Assembly (NCBI GenBank): GCA_040507245.1
Contig: JBEVVH010000032.1
Span: forward strand, 1 to 22,967
Source of the DNA: Thiodiazotropha sp040507245
Lineage (GTDB): Bacteria > Pseudomonadota > Gammaproteobacteria > Chromatiales > Chromatiaceae
DNA: 22,967 nucleotides
Direction of reading: 5' to 3'
The notes beneath the pieces were generated by a model, which saw only the letters and a list, made by a program, of their open reading frames with translations, was not told where the DNA came from and did not search any database. Below are positions 16,104 through 22,967 of the stretch, one piece after another; position 1 is the first letter of the stretch; each line of letters begins with the position of its first letter. A program made the position numbers and the translations under genes.

Positions 16104-16718
16104 TCAGCGTTTCACCAGACGAAAGTATTGAAAGGCCTGAATCGCCCTGGCCGGTGTCAGGTGATCATCATTGTGTGTTTCAATCAGTTCAAATCCTGCT
16201 CCGAGCGCATCCAGTAATTTCTCACTGTCGTACTGAACCACATCGAGACCGCTGCACTGGGTGGGGCCGCCGATGGCGAAGCTGGCCAGGATCAGCTGTC
16301 CACCGGGGGGCAATGCCTGGCGCAAGGCTGAGGCATAGCGCTCGCGGTCTGCCGCCCCGGTCAGAAAGTGGAACACTGCCCGGTCATGCCAGAGTGCGTA
16401 ACCGCGCTGGGGTTCAAAGCGGGTGATATCCGATTCGATCCATTCAACCCGTGGGGAATGCTGCCCCAGGCGTTGTCGTGCATGGCTCAGCGCTGTCGCC
16501 GAGATGTCCAGTACCGTAAGGTCCGTGTATCCGTTGAGCAGGAGTTGATCGATCAGCCGGGAGGCGCCGCCGCCGATGTCGATGATCGGTGCGGTAGGAT
16601 CGATTCCACTGGACTTGATGAGTGCCAGGGAGGGTTGTGGATTCGCCTGATACCAGCTGACCTCCTCGGGGGAACGATTGCGGTAGATGTTTTCCCAATG
16701 CTGTTTAGGATCGAGCAT
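16104..16718 (-). CDS. Class I SAM-dependent methyltransferase
   Basis: This 204-aa protein has a Rossmann methyltransferase fold. Motif I is IIDIGGGASRL (about 44-54), the acidic residue after strand 2 is in LTVLDIS, and a later motif is PPGGQLILASFA. The start MLDPKQHWENIYRNRSPEEVSWYQ is typical of a small-molecule or thiopurine/TehB-like methyltransferase group common in bacteria. The substrate is unknown. It has no signal peptide. The stop is TGA. It is divergent from the second efflux operon and convergent with the receiver-domain gene. Confidence 0.85.
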   Translation of the reverse strand: MLDPKQHWENIYRNRSPEEVSWYQANPQPSLALIKSSGIDPTAPIIDIGGGASRLIDQLLLNGYTDLTVLDISATALSHARQRLGQHSPRVEWIESDITRFEPQRGYALWHDRAVFHFLTGAADRERYASALRQALPPGGQLILASFAIGGPTQCSGLDVVQYDSEKLLDALGAGFELIETHNDDHLTPARAIQAFQYFRLVKR

Positions 16719-16827
16719 AGATGGTTGGTCCGGATGGTAGGTTAAGAATACGGTTAGTATCCGTGCATGATAGCCCAGGATGCCTGTGACAGAAGCTTCG
16801 ATGATGGAGTGAGGTCAGCCGGAAGCG

Positions 16828-16857
16828 TTGACGCTTGATCCGCAATGCTCCTATGCT
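16828..16857 (+). promoter_or_regulatory. Candidate sigma-70 promoter for the second efflux operon
   Basis: TTGACG (16828-16833, 5/6 match) is followed after 18 bases by TATGCT (16852-16857, 4/6 match). Transcription would start about 60 bases before ATG 16924. Confidence 0.45.
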
Positions 16858-16923
16858 CGAAACATTTGCCGGCCACCCTCGCCCGATTCGCGGCGCATCC
16901 GGTATTCCCAACAACCCGGAAAC

Positions 16924-18120
16924 ATGACCCTTCAAGTGATGAAAAACAAAAACTGGTTGCTGCTGTTTCTGATGCTGCTTATCGTCACGGGAGTCGGCTG
17001 GAAAGTTTACCAGCGTCTGCAGGAGACCGGTGGCGGTACAAAACAGAAATCAGCATCTCGGCCGATTCCGGTCGAGGTGGCGGATATTCGGGTCGGTGAC
17101 ATCGAGCTGCGCCGCACCTTTTCCGGCACCCTGCAGGCATTTACGGAGTTCGTGGTCGCGCCCAAGCTGAGTGGCCGCATCGAGCAGATCGATGCGGATC
17201 TGGCGGATATCGTGACCCGTGGCCAGGTTGTGGCGCGTCTCGACAATGACGAGTATGTGCAGGCAGTGCGCCAGGCTGAAGCCGACCTGGCGGTTGCCAG
17301 GGCCAACCTGGCCGAGGCGCAGAGCCTGCTGAAGATCGCCGACCGGGAACTGGAACGGGTGGATCAACTGCGCAGGAAAGGGGTCAGTTCCGAGTCACAG
17401 CGTGATACCGCGATGGCGGACCAGTTGGCCAAGGCGGCACATGTGGAGGTGACCCGGGCCCAGGTGGTACGTGCCCAGGCGGAGCTGGAGACGGCGCGGA
17501 TCCGGCTTGGCTATACCCAGGTGAACGCCGATTGGGGCAGCGGCAGCGAACAACGGGTTGTGGCGGAGCGCTACGTCGATGAGGGCGAGACGGTCAGCGC
17601 CAATGCCCAGTTACTGCGTATTGTGGAACTCGATCCGATGAAGGCGGTGTTCTTTGTCACGGAACGGGATTATGCCCGTTTGCAGCCGGGGCAAAACGCC
17701 GTGCTGACCACGGACGCCTATCCAGGGGAGATTTTTGAGGCAGGGATCGTGCGCATCTCCCCGGTATTCCGGGAAAACACCCGCCAGGCCAGGGTCGAGT
17801 TGAAGGTGGAGAATCGGGACCTGAGACTCAAACCGGGTCTGTTCGTGCGCATCGATGTGGTGTTGGAACGGGCCGGCTCGGTCACCCTTGTTCCGGAGCA
17901 GGCGCTGGCAAAAAGGGACGGACAGGACGGGCTCTTCGTGGTCGACCCGGATGGCCGGCAGGTGCATTGGCGGCCGGTGGACATCGGCATCCGTCACGCA
18001 CAGCGGGTTGCGGTCTCCGGTGAGGGCTTGACCGGGCGCGTGGTGATACTCGGTCAGCAACTGCTGGCGGATGGTTCCAGCGTCACACTGAGCGGTGAAG
18101 GGGAGACCCGTCAGCCATGA
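16924..18120 (+). CDS. RND efflux periplasmic adaptor (membrane fusion protein)
   Basis: This 398-aa protein has an N-terminal membrane anchor (WLLLFLMLLIVTGVGW). Next come a lipoyl half (APKLSGRIEQIDADLADIVT), a long alpha-hairpin with repeated Ala/Glu/Arg heptads (about 95-185), and the second half with beta-barrel (GYTQVNADWGSG, YVDEGETVSANAQLLRIVEL, PMKAVFFVTERDYARL). The membrane-proximal domain ends in GLTGRVVILGQQLLADGSSV. It is intact, unlike the other adaptor at 3410-4535. ATG 16924 is used, and ATG 16939 (MKNKNWLL) is an alternative. Its stop overlaps the permease start by four bases (ATGA at 18117-18120), so the two are translationally coupled. Confidence 0.9.
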   Translation: MTLQVMKNKNWLLLFLMLLIVTGVGWKVYQRLQETGGGTKQKSASRPIPVEVADIRVGDIELRRTFSGTLQAFTEFVVAPKLSGRIEQIDADLADIVTRGQVVARLDNDEYVQAVRQAEADLAVARANLAEAQSLLKIADRELERVDQLRRKGVSSESQRDTAMADQLAKAAHVEVTRAQVVRAQAELETARIRLGYTQVNADWGSGSEQRVVAERYVDEGETVSANAQLLRIVELDPMKAVFFVTERDYARLQPGQNAVLTTDAYPGEIFEAGIVRISPVFRENTRQARVELKVENRDLRLKPGLFVRIDVVLERAGSVTLVPEQALAKRDGQDGLFVVDPDGRQVHWRPVDIGIRHAQRVAVSGEGLTGRVVILGQQLLADGSSVTLSGEGETRQP

Positions 18121-19412
18121 ATCTCGCCCGCGCGAGTGTGCGCCGTCCCATCTTCACCACCATGCTGGCGCTGATGGTGGTGGTGCTCGGTCTGGTCAGC
18201 CTGAGTCGCCTGCAGATCGATCTGCTGCCGAACGTGGAGTTGCCCACCCTCACGGTGCGGACCCAGTACGAGGGGGCCGACCCGATCGTGATGGAGCGTC
18301 TGGTGACCCAGATCGTGGAGGAGATCGTCGGCACCGTGCCCGGGGTGGAGGAGCTGACCTCGACCTCTTACGAAGGCAACAGCAGCGTCAAGGTGAAGTT
18401 CGGCTGGGGTACCCCTATCGATGCGGCAACGGTGGATGTGCGCGCCACCCTGGAGGATGAGATCAGCGAACTGCCCGACGACATCGTCGGCCCTCGGGTG
18501 AGCAAGTTCGATGTGGACACCTACCCGGTGGTGATTCTCGGTATTTCCAGCCGCCTCGATCCGGTGGAGCTGACCCAGATCGTCGAGGACCAGGTGCGAT
18601 ACCGTTTCTCCCGGGTGCCCGGGGTGGCCCAGGTCGATCCCTGGGGCGGGTTCACTCGGGAGGTGCGGGTGGAACTCGATCCCGCCAAACTGAATGCTCT
18701 GGGGCTGCCGCTGACGGATATCCTCGACGCCATCGAAGACGCCAATCTGGATCTGCCCGCCGGAAAGATCGAGCGCGGTCCCTACGAGGTGACCCTGCAC
18801 GCCCCGGCGGAGTTCGGTAGCCTGGAGCAGATTCGCGGCACCGTGATCGCCCGCCAGGGGGGTGCGGTAGTGACCCTGGGGCAGATTGCCCTGGTCCGGG
18901 ATACCTACGAGAAGCTGACCCGGATCATTCGGGTCAACGGCGAGCAGGGATTGCGGGTGGCGATCCGCAAGCAGCCGGAGGCCAACACGGTGGAGGTGGC
19001 GCGGGCGGTGCTCGAAGAGGTTGAAAAGGTCAACCGGGCCTTCCCTCAGATCCACATCACCCCGGTGATCAATCAGGGCAACTTTATCGAACGGGCGATC
19101 AGTAACGTGGCCCAGTCCGTGCTCTATGGGGGCGCCCTGGCTGTGCTGGTGTTACTGTTCTTTCTGCGCAATCTGCGCAGCACCCTGGTGATTTCACTGG
19201 CGATACCAATCTCGGTGGTGGCCACCTTCGGCCTGCTCTACTTCGGCGGTTTCACCCTCAACCTGATGACCCTGGGCGGCCTGGCCCTGGGGGTGGGGAT
19301 GATGGTGGACAGCTCGGTGGTGGTGTTGGAGAACGTCTTCCGCCGCCAGCAGGAGGCGGGGGAGGGTCCGGCCGAGGCCTCGGTCCGGGGTACCCGGGAA
19401 GTCGCATCGGCG
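18117..19412 (+). pseudogene. RND efflux permease, truncated after TM4
   Basis: The N-terminal 432 residues form a normal HAE1-type RND permease: MNLARASVRRPIFTTMLAL, the porter loops, and TM2-TM4 with GGLALGVGMMVDSSVVVLEN. Here the first TM4 Asp is kept and the second is Ser, as in some subfamilies. Similarity ends abruptly after ASVRGTREVASA, where homologues continue with an 'LTT...VFLP' helix. The frame goes on for 36 further codons to TGA at 19523, but those codons are antisense to a signal-peptide gene fragment (19411-19501). About 600 C-terminal residues, including TM5-TM12 and the second porter half, are missing from the window. The pump cannot work as it stands. It is coupled to the intact adaptor upstream. 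Confidence 0.9.
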
Positions 19413-19501
19413 AAGGGATTGCTGGAAGCCTGGGCCGTGCCGATGAACAAGGAACCTAACAGGGCAGCGGCGAGGACTTTTTTGGACAGGACTGGGGTCA
19501 T
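19411..19501 (-). pseudogene. 5' fragment of an exported-protein gene, fused tail to tail with the RND gene
   Basis: On the minus strand, GGAG (plus 19510-19513) lies 8 bases before ATG 19501. The reading starts MTPVLSKKVLAAALLGSLFI and continues GTAQA, a textbook Sec signal peptide with an AQA cleavage site, then SSNPFADA. After that the frame merely re-reads the permease gene backwards. The fragment therefore keeps its ribosome site, signal peptide and the first few mature residues, and loses the rest at about 19410. I cannot name the parent gene. The mature start resembles some outer-membrane proteins, but the piece is too short to say. Confidence 0.6.
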
Positions 19502-19617
19502 GATCGAAGCTCCGAAAAAGTGACAACCAGGTTAACTGCTCACCTCCGGCTGCCGGATTATTAACTGGGACTTTTACCCGGTTGCGAACCGGAATGCCAG
19601 ATCGTAGTCTACTTTCC

Positions 19618-20208
19618 ATGACACTGCGTCGCAACATTACAAATCGTGGGGACGTTCCGGCCCTGGCGTCCTGGCGTGAACAACTGCTGGATCGGCGCCG
19701 ATTCCTGCTCGGACTTGCCGGTGGATCCCTCTCCTTGCTGCTGCCTCTGGCGGAGGGTGCGGATGCGAACGCCCTCGATGAAGCGGGACGCTGGCGCCTG
19801 ATTGCCGATGTGCAGGAGCGGTTGTTCCCCAGTGAACCCGAGGCCCCCGGCGCCCGGGAGCTCAACGCGCTGGCCTATCTGCAGTGGGTGGTCGGTGATC
19901 GCAATATCGACGCCCAGGAGCGGGCCTTCATCCTGCAGGGCTGCGATTGGCTGGAATCCCTGAGCCGGGAGCAACATGGACGAGAATTCATCGCACTCGA
20001 CGCCGAGCGCCAGGAGGCGATGCTGGAGCAGGTGGCCCGCAGTGAGGCGGGAGAGAACTGGCTCTCCACTCTGCTGCTGTACCTGCTCGAAGCCCTGCTC
20101 ACTGATCCTGTCTATGGCGGCAATCCGGATGCGGTTGGTTGGCGCTGGTTGCAGCACCGCCCCGGTTTCCCCCGTCCCAACGAACGCAACCGCTACCGGG
20201 CCGGCTGA
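19618..20208 (+). CDS. Gluconate 2-dehydrogenase subunit 3-like protein with Tat signal
   Basis: This ~196-aa small subunit partners a GMC flavoprotein dehydrogenase. It has a twin-arginine-type signal (DRRRFLLGLAGGSLSLLLPLA). A helical domain with the family pattern WRLIADVQERLFPSEPEAPG follows, and a C-terminal LLEALLTDPVYGGNPDAVGW with GWRWLQHRPGFPRP, diagnostic of this family. ATG 19618 (MTLRRN) is chosen, and ATG 19594 is an alternative. Neither has a good ribosome site. Its TGA overlaps the ATG of the large subunit by one base (TGATG). The small subunit probably carries the signal-less large subunit through the Tat system, as known for related sugar dehydrogenases. Confidence 0.85.
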   Translation: MTLRRNITNRGDVPALASWREQLLDRRRFLLGLAGGSLSLLLPLAEGADANALDEAGRWRLIADVQERLFPSEPEAPGARELNALAYLQWVVGDRNIDAQERAFILQGCDWLESLSREQHGREFIALDAERQEAMLEQVARSEAGENWLSTLLLYLLEALLTDPVYGGNPDAVGWRWLQHRPGFPRPNERNRYRAG

Positions 20209-21890
20209 TGGCGGGGGATTTCGATATCTGCGTGATCGGCAGCGGCGCGGGCGCGGGGCCGGTGATCTGGCGCCTGACCCGGGCCGGATACTCGGTGGTG
20301 GTGCTGGAGAAGGGGCCCTGGTTCAAGCGCGAAGACTTCAGCAAGGACGAGCTCGCCTGCTGCCGGCGTAGTCACTACACCCCCAATCTGCGTGACGAAC
20401 AGCATGTCCTGGAGGAGCTCGCTGCGTCGGGAGGCTGGCAGGCCACTCCCGCCGGCGAATCGAAACGCGATTTCTGGAACGGCAACATGGTGGGCGGTTC
20501 CAGTAACCTGATGTCGGGATACTTTCACCGCCTGAAGCCTCATGATTTCCGCCTGCTCAGTGAATTCGGTCCCATCGAGGGGGCCAACCTGACCGACTGG
20601 CCGATCAGCTATGACGATCTGGAACCCTACTACAGCCTGGTGGAGCGGGTGGTGGGCGTTTCCGGCAGCGTGACGCCGCATCCCCGGCAGGAGCCCCGTT
20701 CGAACCCGGATTTTCCCTATCCGCCGACCGCTGAGCACCCGGTCTCGGCGTGGATCGATGAGGCCTGCCGGGAGCTGTGTCATCATCCCCTGCGGGTCGC
20801 GCGGGCGATCCTCTCACAGCGGGAGGGAGGGCGGGACGCCTGCTCCTACTCGGGCTACTGTGGCAGCTACGGCTGCTCGACCAATGCCAAGGGCAGCGCC
20901 CGGGCCGCCTTGATCGAGCCGGCCCTGGCCACCGGCCGCTGTGATCTGCGACCCGACAGCAAGGTGTATCGCCTGGAGAGCGATGCGCAAGGGCGGGTGG
21001 TTCAGGCTCACTACTACGATGCGCAGGGTGAGGCTCGCAAGGTCTCGGCGCGGATCTTTGTCGTCGCCTGTCAGGCGATCGAAAGTTCGCGGCTGCTGCT
21101 GGGGAGTCCCGGCCCCGCCCATCCCGACGGCCTGGGAAACCATTCCGGGCAGTTGGGGCGCAACCTGATCTTCTCCGCCGGTGGCGCCGGCAGTGGATAT
21201 TTCACCTATGCCAAGCTGACCCCGCAACAGCAGGACCAGGTGCGCACTCTGGGTCCCTTCGTCAATCGGGCCTTGCAGGACTGGTACGTGATCGATGATC
21301 CTCGATTCGGCCCTCACCCGGCCAAAGGCGGCACCATCGATTTTCTCTTCGCCCACCCCAATCCGATCCCGCTGGCCAACGGGGTGCGCTGGCGTGACGG
21401 TGAGCTGCTATGGGGCAAGCCGCTGAAGCGTAAACTGGAACGCTGGTTCACCGAAGACCGTAAACTGCTGTTCGAGGTCTTCTGTGACTGGTTGCCCAAT
21501 GATGACTGCTTCGTCACCCTGGATCCGCAGGTCCGGGACAAATGGGGTTCGCCGGTGGCCAGGGTACGCCTGGGCAGTCACCCTCACGACCAAAGGGTGG
21601 GCCGATACCTGGCGGAGCGGGGGCAGGAGGTGTTGCGTGCCATGGGGCTCGACTGGATCGGAGCCAGTGTCAGTGGCGCTCCGCCCCCTAACCTGGTGGC
21701 CGGTGGATGCCGCTTCGGAACGGATCCACAGCAATCGGTGTTGGATCCCGACTGCCGGGTCTGGGGGGCGGACAACCTGTATGTTTCCGATGCCTCCTTC
21801 ATGCCTACCGGAGGCAGCGTTCCCTATACCTGGACCATCTACGCCAATGCCTTTCGGGTCGCGGATATCATTCGTCAGCAACTGATCTGA
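20208..21890 (+). CDS. GMC-family FAD-dependent oxidoreductase, large subunit
   Basis: This 560-aa flavoprotein belongs to the glucose-methanol-choline family, close to gluconate/sorbitol-type membrane dehydrogenases. The FAD-binding N-terminus is DICVIGSGAGAGPVIWRL with VVVLEKGPW. The GMC signature region is WNGNMVGGSSNLMSGYFHRL. A cysteine cluster of the form C-x5-C-x4-C (DACSYSGYCGSYGCS) may hold an iron-sulfur centre, as in FAD-dependent glucose dehydrogenases. The C-terminal domain has NLYVSDASFMPTGGSVPYTW with a following NAFRVAD, the usual active-site end. It has no signal peptide. ATG 20208 is fixed by overlap with the small-subunit stop. The substrate is unknown. The cytochrome c subunit often found with this pair is absent here. 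The stop is TGA. Confidence 0.9.
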   Translation: MAGDFDICVIGSGAGAGPVIWRLTRAGYSVVVLEKGPWFKREDFSKDELACCRRSHYTPNLRDEQHVLEELAASGGWQATPAGESKRDFWNGNMVGGSSNLMSGYFHRLKPHDFRLLSEFGPIEGANLTDWPISYDDLEPYYSLVERVVGVSGSVTPHPRQEPRSNPDFPYPPTAEHPVSAWIDEACRELCHHPLRVARAILSQREGGRDACSYSGYCGSYGCSTNAKGSARAALIEPALATGRCDLRPDSKVYRLESDAQGRVVQAHYYDAQGEARKVSARIFVVACQAIESSRLLLGSPGPAHPDGLGNHSGQLGRNLIFSAGGAGSGYFTYAKLTPQQQDQVRTLGPFVNRALQDWYVIDDPRFGPHPAKGGTIDFLFAHPNPIPLANGVRWRDGELLWGKPLKRKLERWFTEDRKLLFEVFCDWLPNDDCFVTLDPQVRDKWGSPVARVRLGSHPHDQRVGRYLAERGQEVLRAMGLDWIGASVSGAPPPNLVAGGCRFGTDPQQSVLDPDCRVWGADNLYVSDASFMPTGGSVPYTWTIYANAFRVADIIRQQLI

Positions 21891-22060
21891 ACTGGTCTCA
21901 CTTCGAGTCGGCATGGGAGGGTGAGCGGGCAATTCCAGGGTTTTTCCTCGTAGCGCCTCAGTCCTTCCCGATTGAAGAATCACCAGCAAATCACAGGGGA
22001 TACCTGGATTGTGGAGTGTGATGGCATAAGCTGTTAATTCTGGATAAAGGAGAGAGCCCC

Positions 22061-22967
22061 ATGAATCTGCAGCGATACAAATGCATAGGCCCGAAGGTTT
22101 TGATCGGCCTGATGCTTGGGATGGCAGCCGTTTCCGCGATGGCGCGAGGTGTCCTGATCACTCCGTTGGGAAGCCATGACGGGGAATTCTGCCGCTTCGA
22201 CCGGGCCTTGCTGCTGGAGGACCCGGACGGCACCCGGATACTCTACGATGCCGGGCGAACGGTGGCTGGAGCGGATGACCCCCGCTTGGGGAAGGTCGAC
22301 CTGGTACTGGTCAGCCACATGCATGGCGACCACGTGGGAGACAAGCGCATCGCCAAGACCAATTCGGGCAGTTGCGAAAGTCCGGACCTGCCGGTCTCCG
22401 TTTTGCCCAATACCAGCAGCGTGGAGATTGCCCTGGCAAACAAGGCGGTGATACTGACCGGCAGTGAGATGCCGAAGTTCTTCGCCAGCAAACTGGCATC
22501 CCTGGGGGGTGATCCGAAGCAATCCCAGCTGGTTCGCTTCGGTGGCACGAAAAAGATCGGTGGTGTCACCCTGGCCACAGTGCCGGCGGTGCACTCAAAT
22601 GGTATCGCCGGCGCAATGGTTGGCGGGGAGTTGGGTGAACTGCTCGATGCCTCCGGACTCACCGCCTATGCCGGGCCGCCCACCGGATATGTGTTGACCT
22701 TTTCCAACGGGCTGACCCTCTACCTGTCGGGTGATACTGGAATCACTGCGGAGCAGGAAAAGGTGGTGCGGGATCACTACCGCGCCAAGCTGGTGGTCAT
22801 CAACATCGGTGACACCTTCACCACGGGGCCGTTAGAGGCGGCGTATGTGATCAATGATCTGATTAAGCCCATTTCAGTCATTCGCTGCCAGCCAGGGAAA
22901 GCGAAGCGAAGGCTGGTAGTCCCCGGTAGTCGCGAGGCGATACTGGAAACCCGACGAGCCGTAGGCG
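22061..22967 (+). CDS. Exported MBL-fold metallohydrolase, 3' end altered and running off the window
   Basis: This is a partial gene. AGGAG lies 8 bases before ATG 22061. A signal peptide (VLIGLMLGMAAVSAMARG) precedes an UlaG-like metallo-beta-lactamase domain: LLEDPDGTRILYDAGRTV, metal site HMHGDH in LVSHMHGDHVGD, VTLATVPAVHSNGI, LYLSGDTG, and VVINIGDTFTTGPLEAAYVI. Similarity holds to DLIKPISVI (about 22885). Homologues then continue with a conserved 'ASHANE' stretch that supplies a metal-site His and ~50 more residues. Here the frame enters a hairpin-forming repeat (22888-22916 and onward), rich in Arg and Gly, and stays open to the window edge. The natural C-terminus is probably lost. Up to that point the protein looks normal, and its substrate is unknown. 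Confidence 0.8.
   Translation, partial: MNLQRYKCIGPKVLIGLMLGMAAVSAMARGVLITPLGSHDGEFCRFDRALLLEDPDGTRILYDAGRTVAGADDPRLGKVDLVLVSHMHGDHVGDKRIAKTNSGSCESPDLPVSVLPNTSSVEIALANKAVILTGSEMPKFFASKLASLGGDPKQSQLVRFGGTKKIGGVTLATVPAVHSNGIAGAMVGGELGELLDASGLTAYAGPPTGYVLTFSNGLTLYLSGDTGITAEQEKVVRDHYRAKLVVINIGDTFTTGPLEAAYVINDLIKPISVIRCQPGKAKRRLVVPGSREAILETRRAVG
22886..22967. repeat. Hairpin-forming interspersed repeat at the window edge
   Basis: CCAGCC (22888-22893) pairs with GGCTGG (22911-22916) around a loop containing AAGCGAAGCG, the same core as the loop of the repeat at 134-160. A second imperfect hairpin follows (CCGGTAGTCGC, GCGATACTGG). The sequence continues past the window. It sits inside the reading frame of the MBL gene and coincides with the loss of family similarity. 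Confidence 0.55.

Overview
The window is GC-rich, densely coded and gammaproteobacterial in style. Its anchor is aprBA, the dissimilatory adenylylsulfate reductase (8022-10532). An RlmK-type rRNA methyltransferase, a pterin-4a-carbinolamine dehydratase, a MASE4-GGDEF diguanylate cyclase and two RND efflux operons surround it. Together these suggest a sulfur-oxidising gammaproteobacterium (Chromatiales-like, free-living or symbiotic) that runs Apr in the oxidative direction, sulfite to APS. The genus cannot be fixed from the sequence alone.

Layout. 1-204: hairpin-forming REP-like repeats. 205-4535 (minus): an RND efflux permease and its periplasmic adaptor, preceded by an FNR/DNR-like box. The permease carries an in-frame amber codon and the adaptor a one-base frameshift in an A6 run. 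4852-7410 (minus): a tightly coupled four-gene operon encoding a thioredoxin-HEAT protein, an unknown 187-aa protein, a DUF423 membrane protein and an RlmK-like methyltransferase. 7411-8021: a long AT-rich leader and promoter region with repeated GTTGATAA motifs. 8022-11503 (plus): aprB, aprA, a strong terminator, then a YkgJ-type cysteine-cluster protein. 11570-13108 (minus): a MASE4-GGDEF diguanylate cyclase. 13402-14160 (plus): an MBL-fold hydrolase. 14193-14534 (minus): a pterin carbinolamine dehydratase gene interrupted by an amber codon. 14642-16040 (plus): a receiver-TM-extracytoplasmic protein split by a frameshift. 16104-16718 (minus): a class I methyltransferase. 16924-19523 (plus): a second MFP/RND pair whose permease is cut at residue ~432 and joined to the reversed 5' end of another gene. 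19618-21890 (plus): a Tat-signal small subunit and a GMC flavoprotein. 22061-22967 (plus): an exported MBL-fold hydrolase whose 3' end runs into hairpin repeat DNA at the window edge.

The most striking feature is the number of broken genes: two in-frame amber codons, two frameshifts, one truncation with a chimeric junction, and one 3' end replaced by repeat DNA. They lie among perfectly intact core genes (aprBA, the four-gene operon). This fits ongoing gene decay mediated partly by repeats, or sequence/assembly errors. Amber recoding is a weaker possibility, because TAG also ends two apparently normal genes here. No CRISPR array, rRNA, convincing tRNA, transposase or phage gene was seen.
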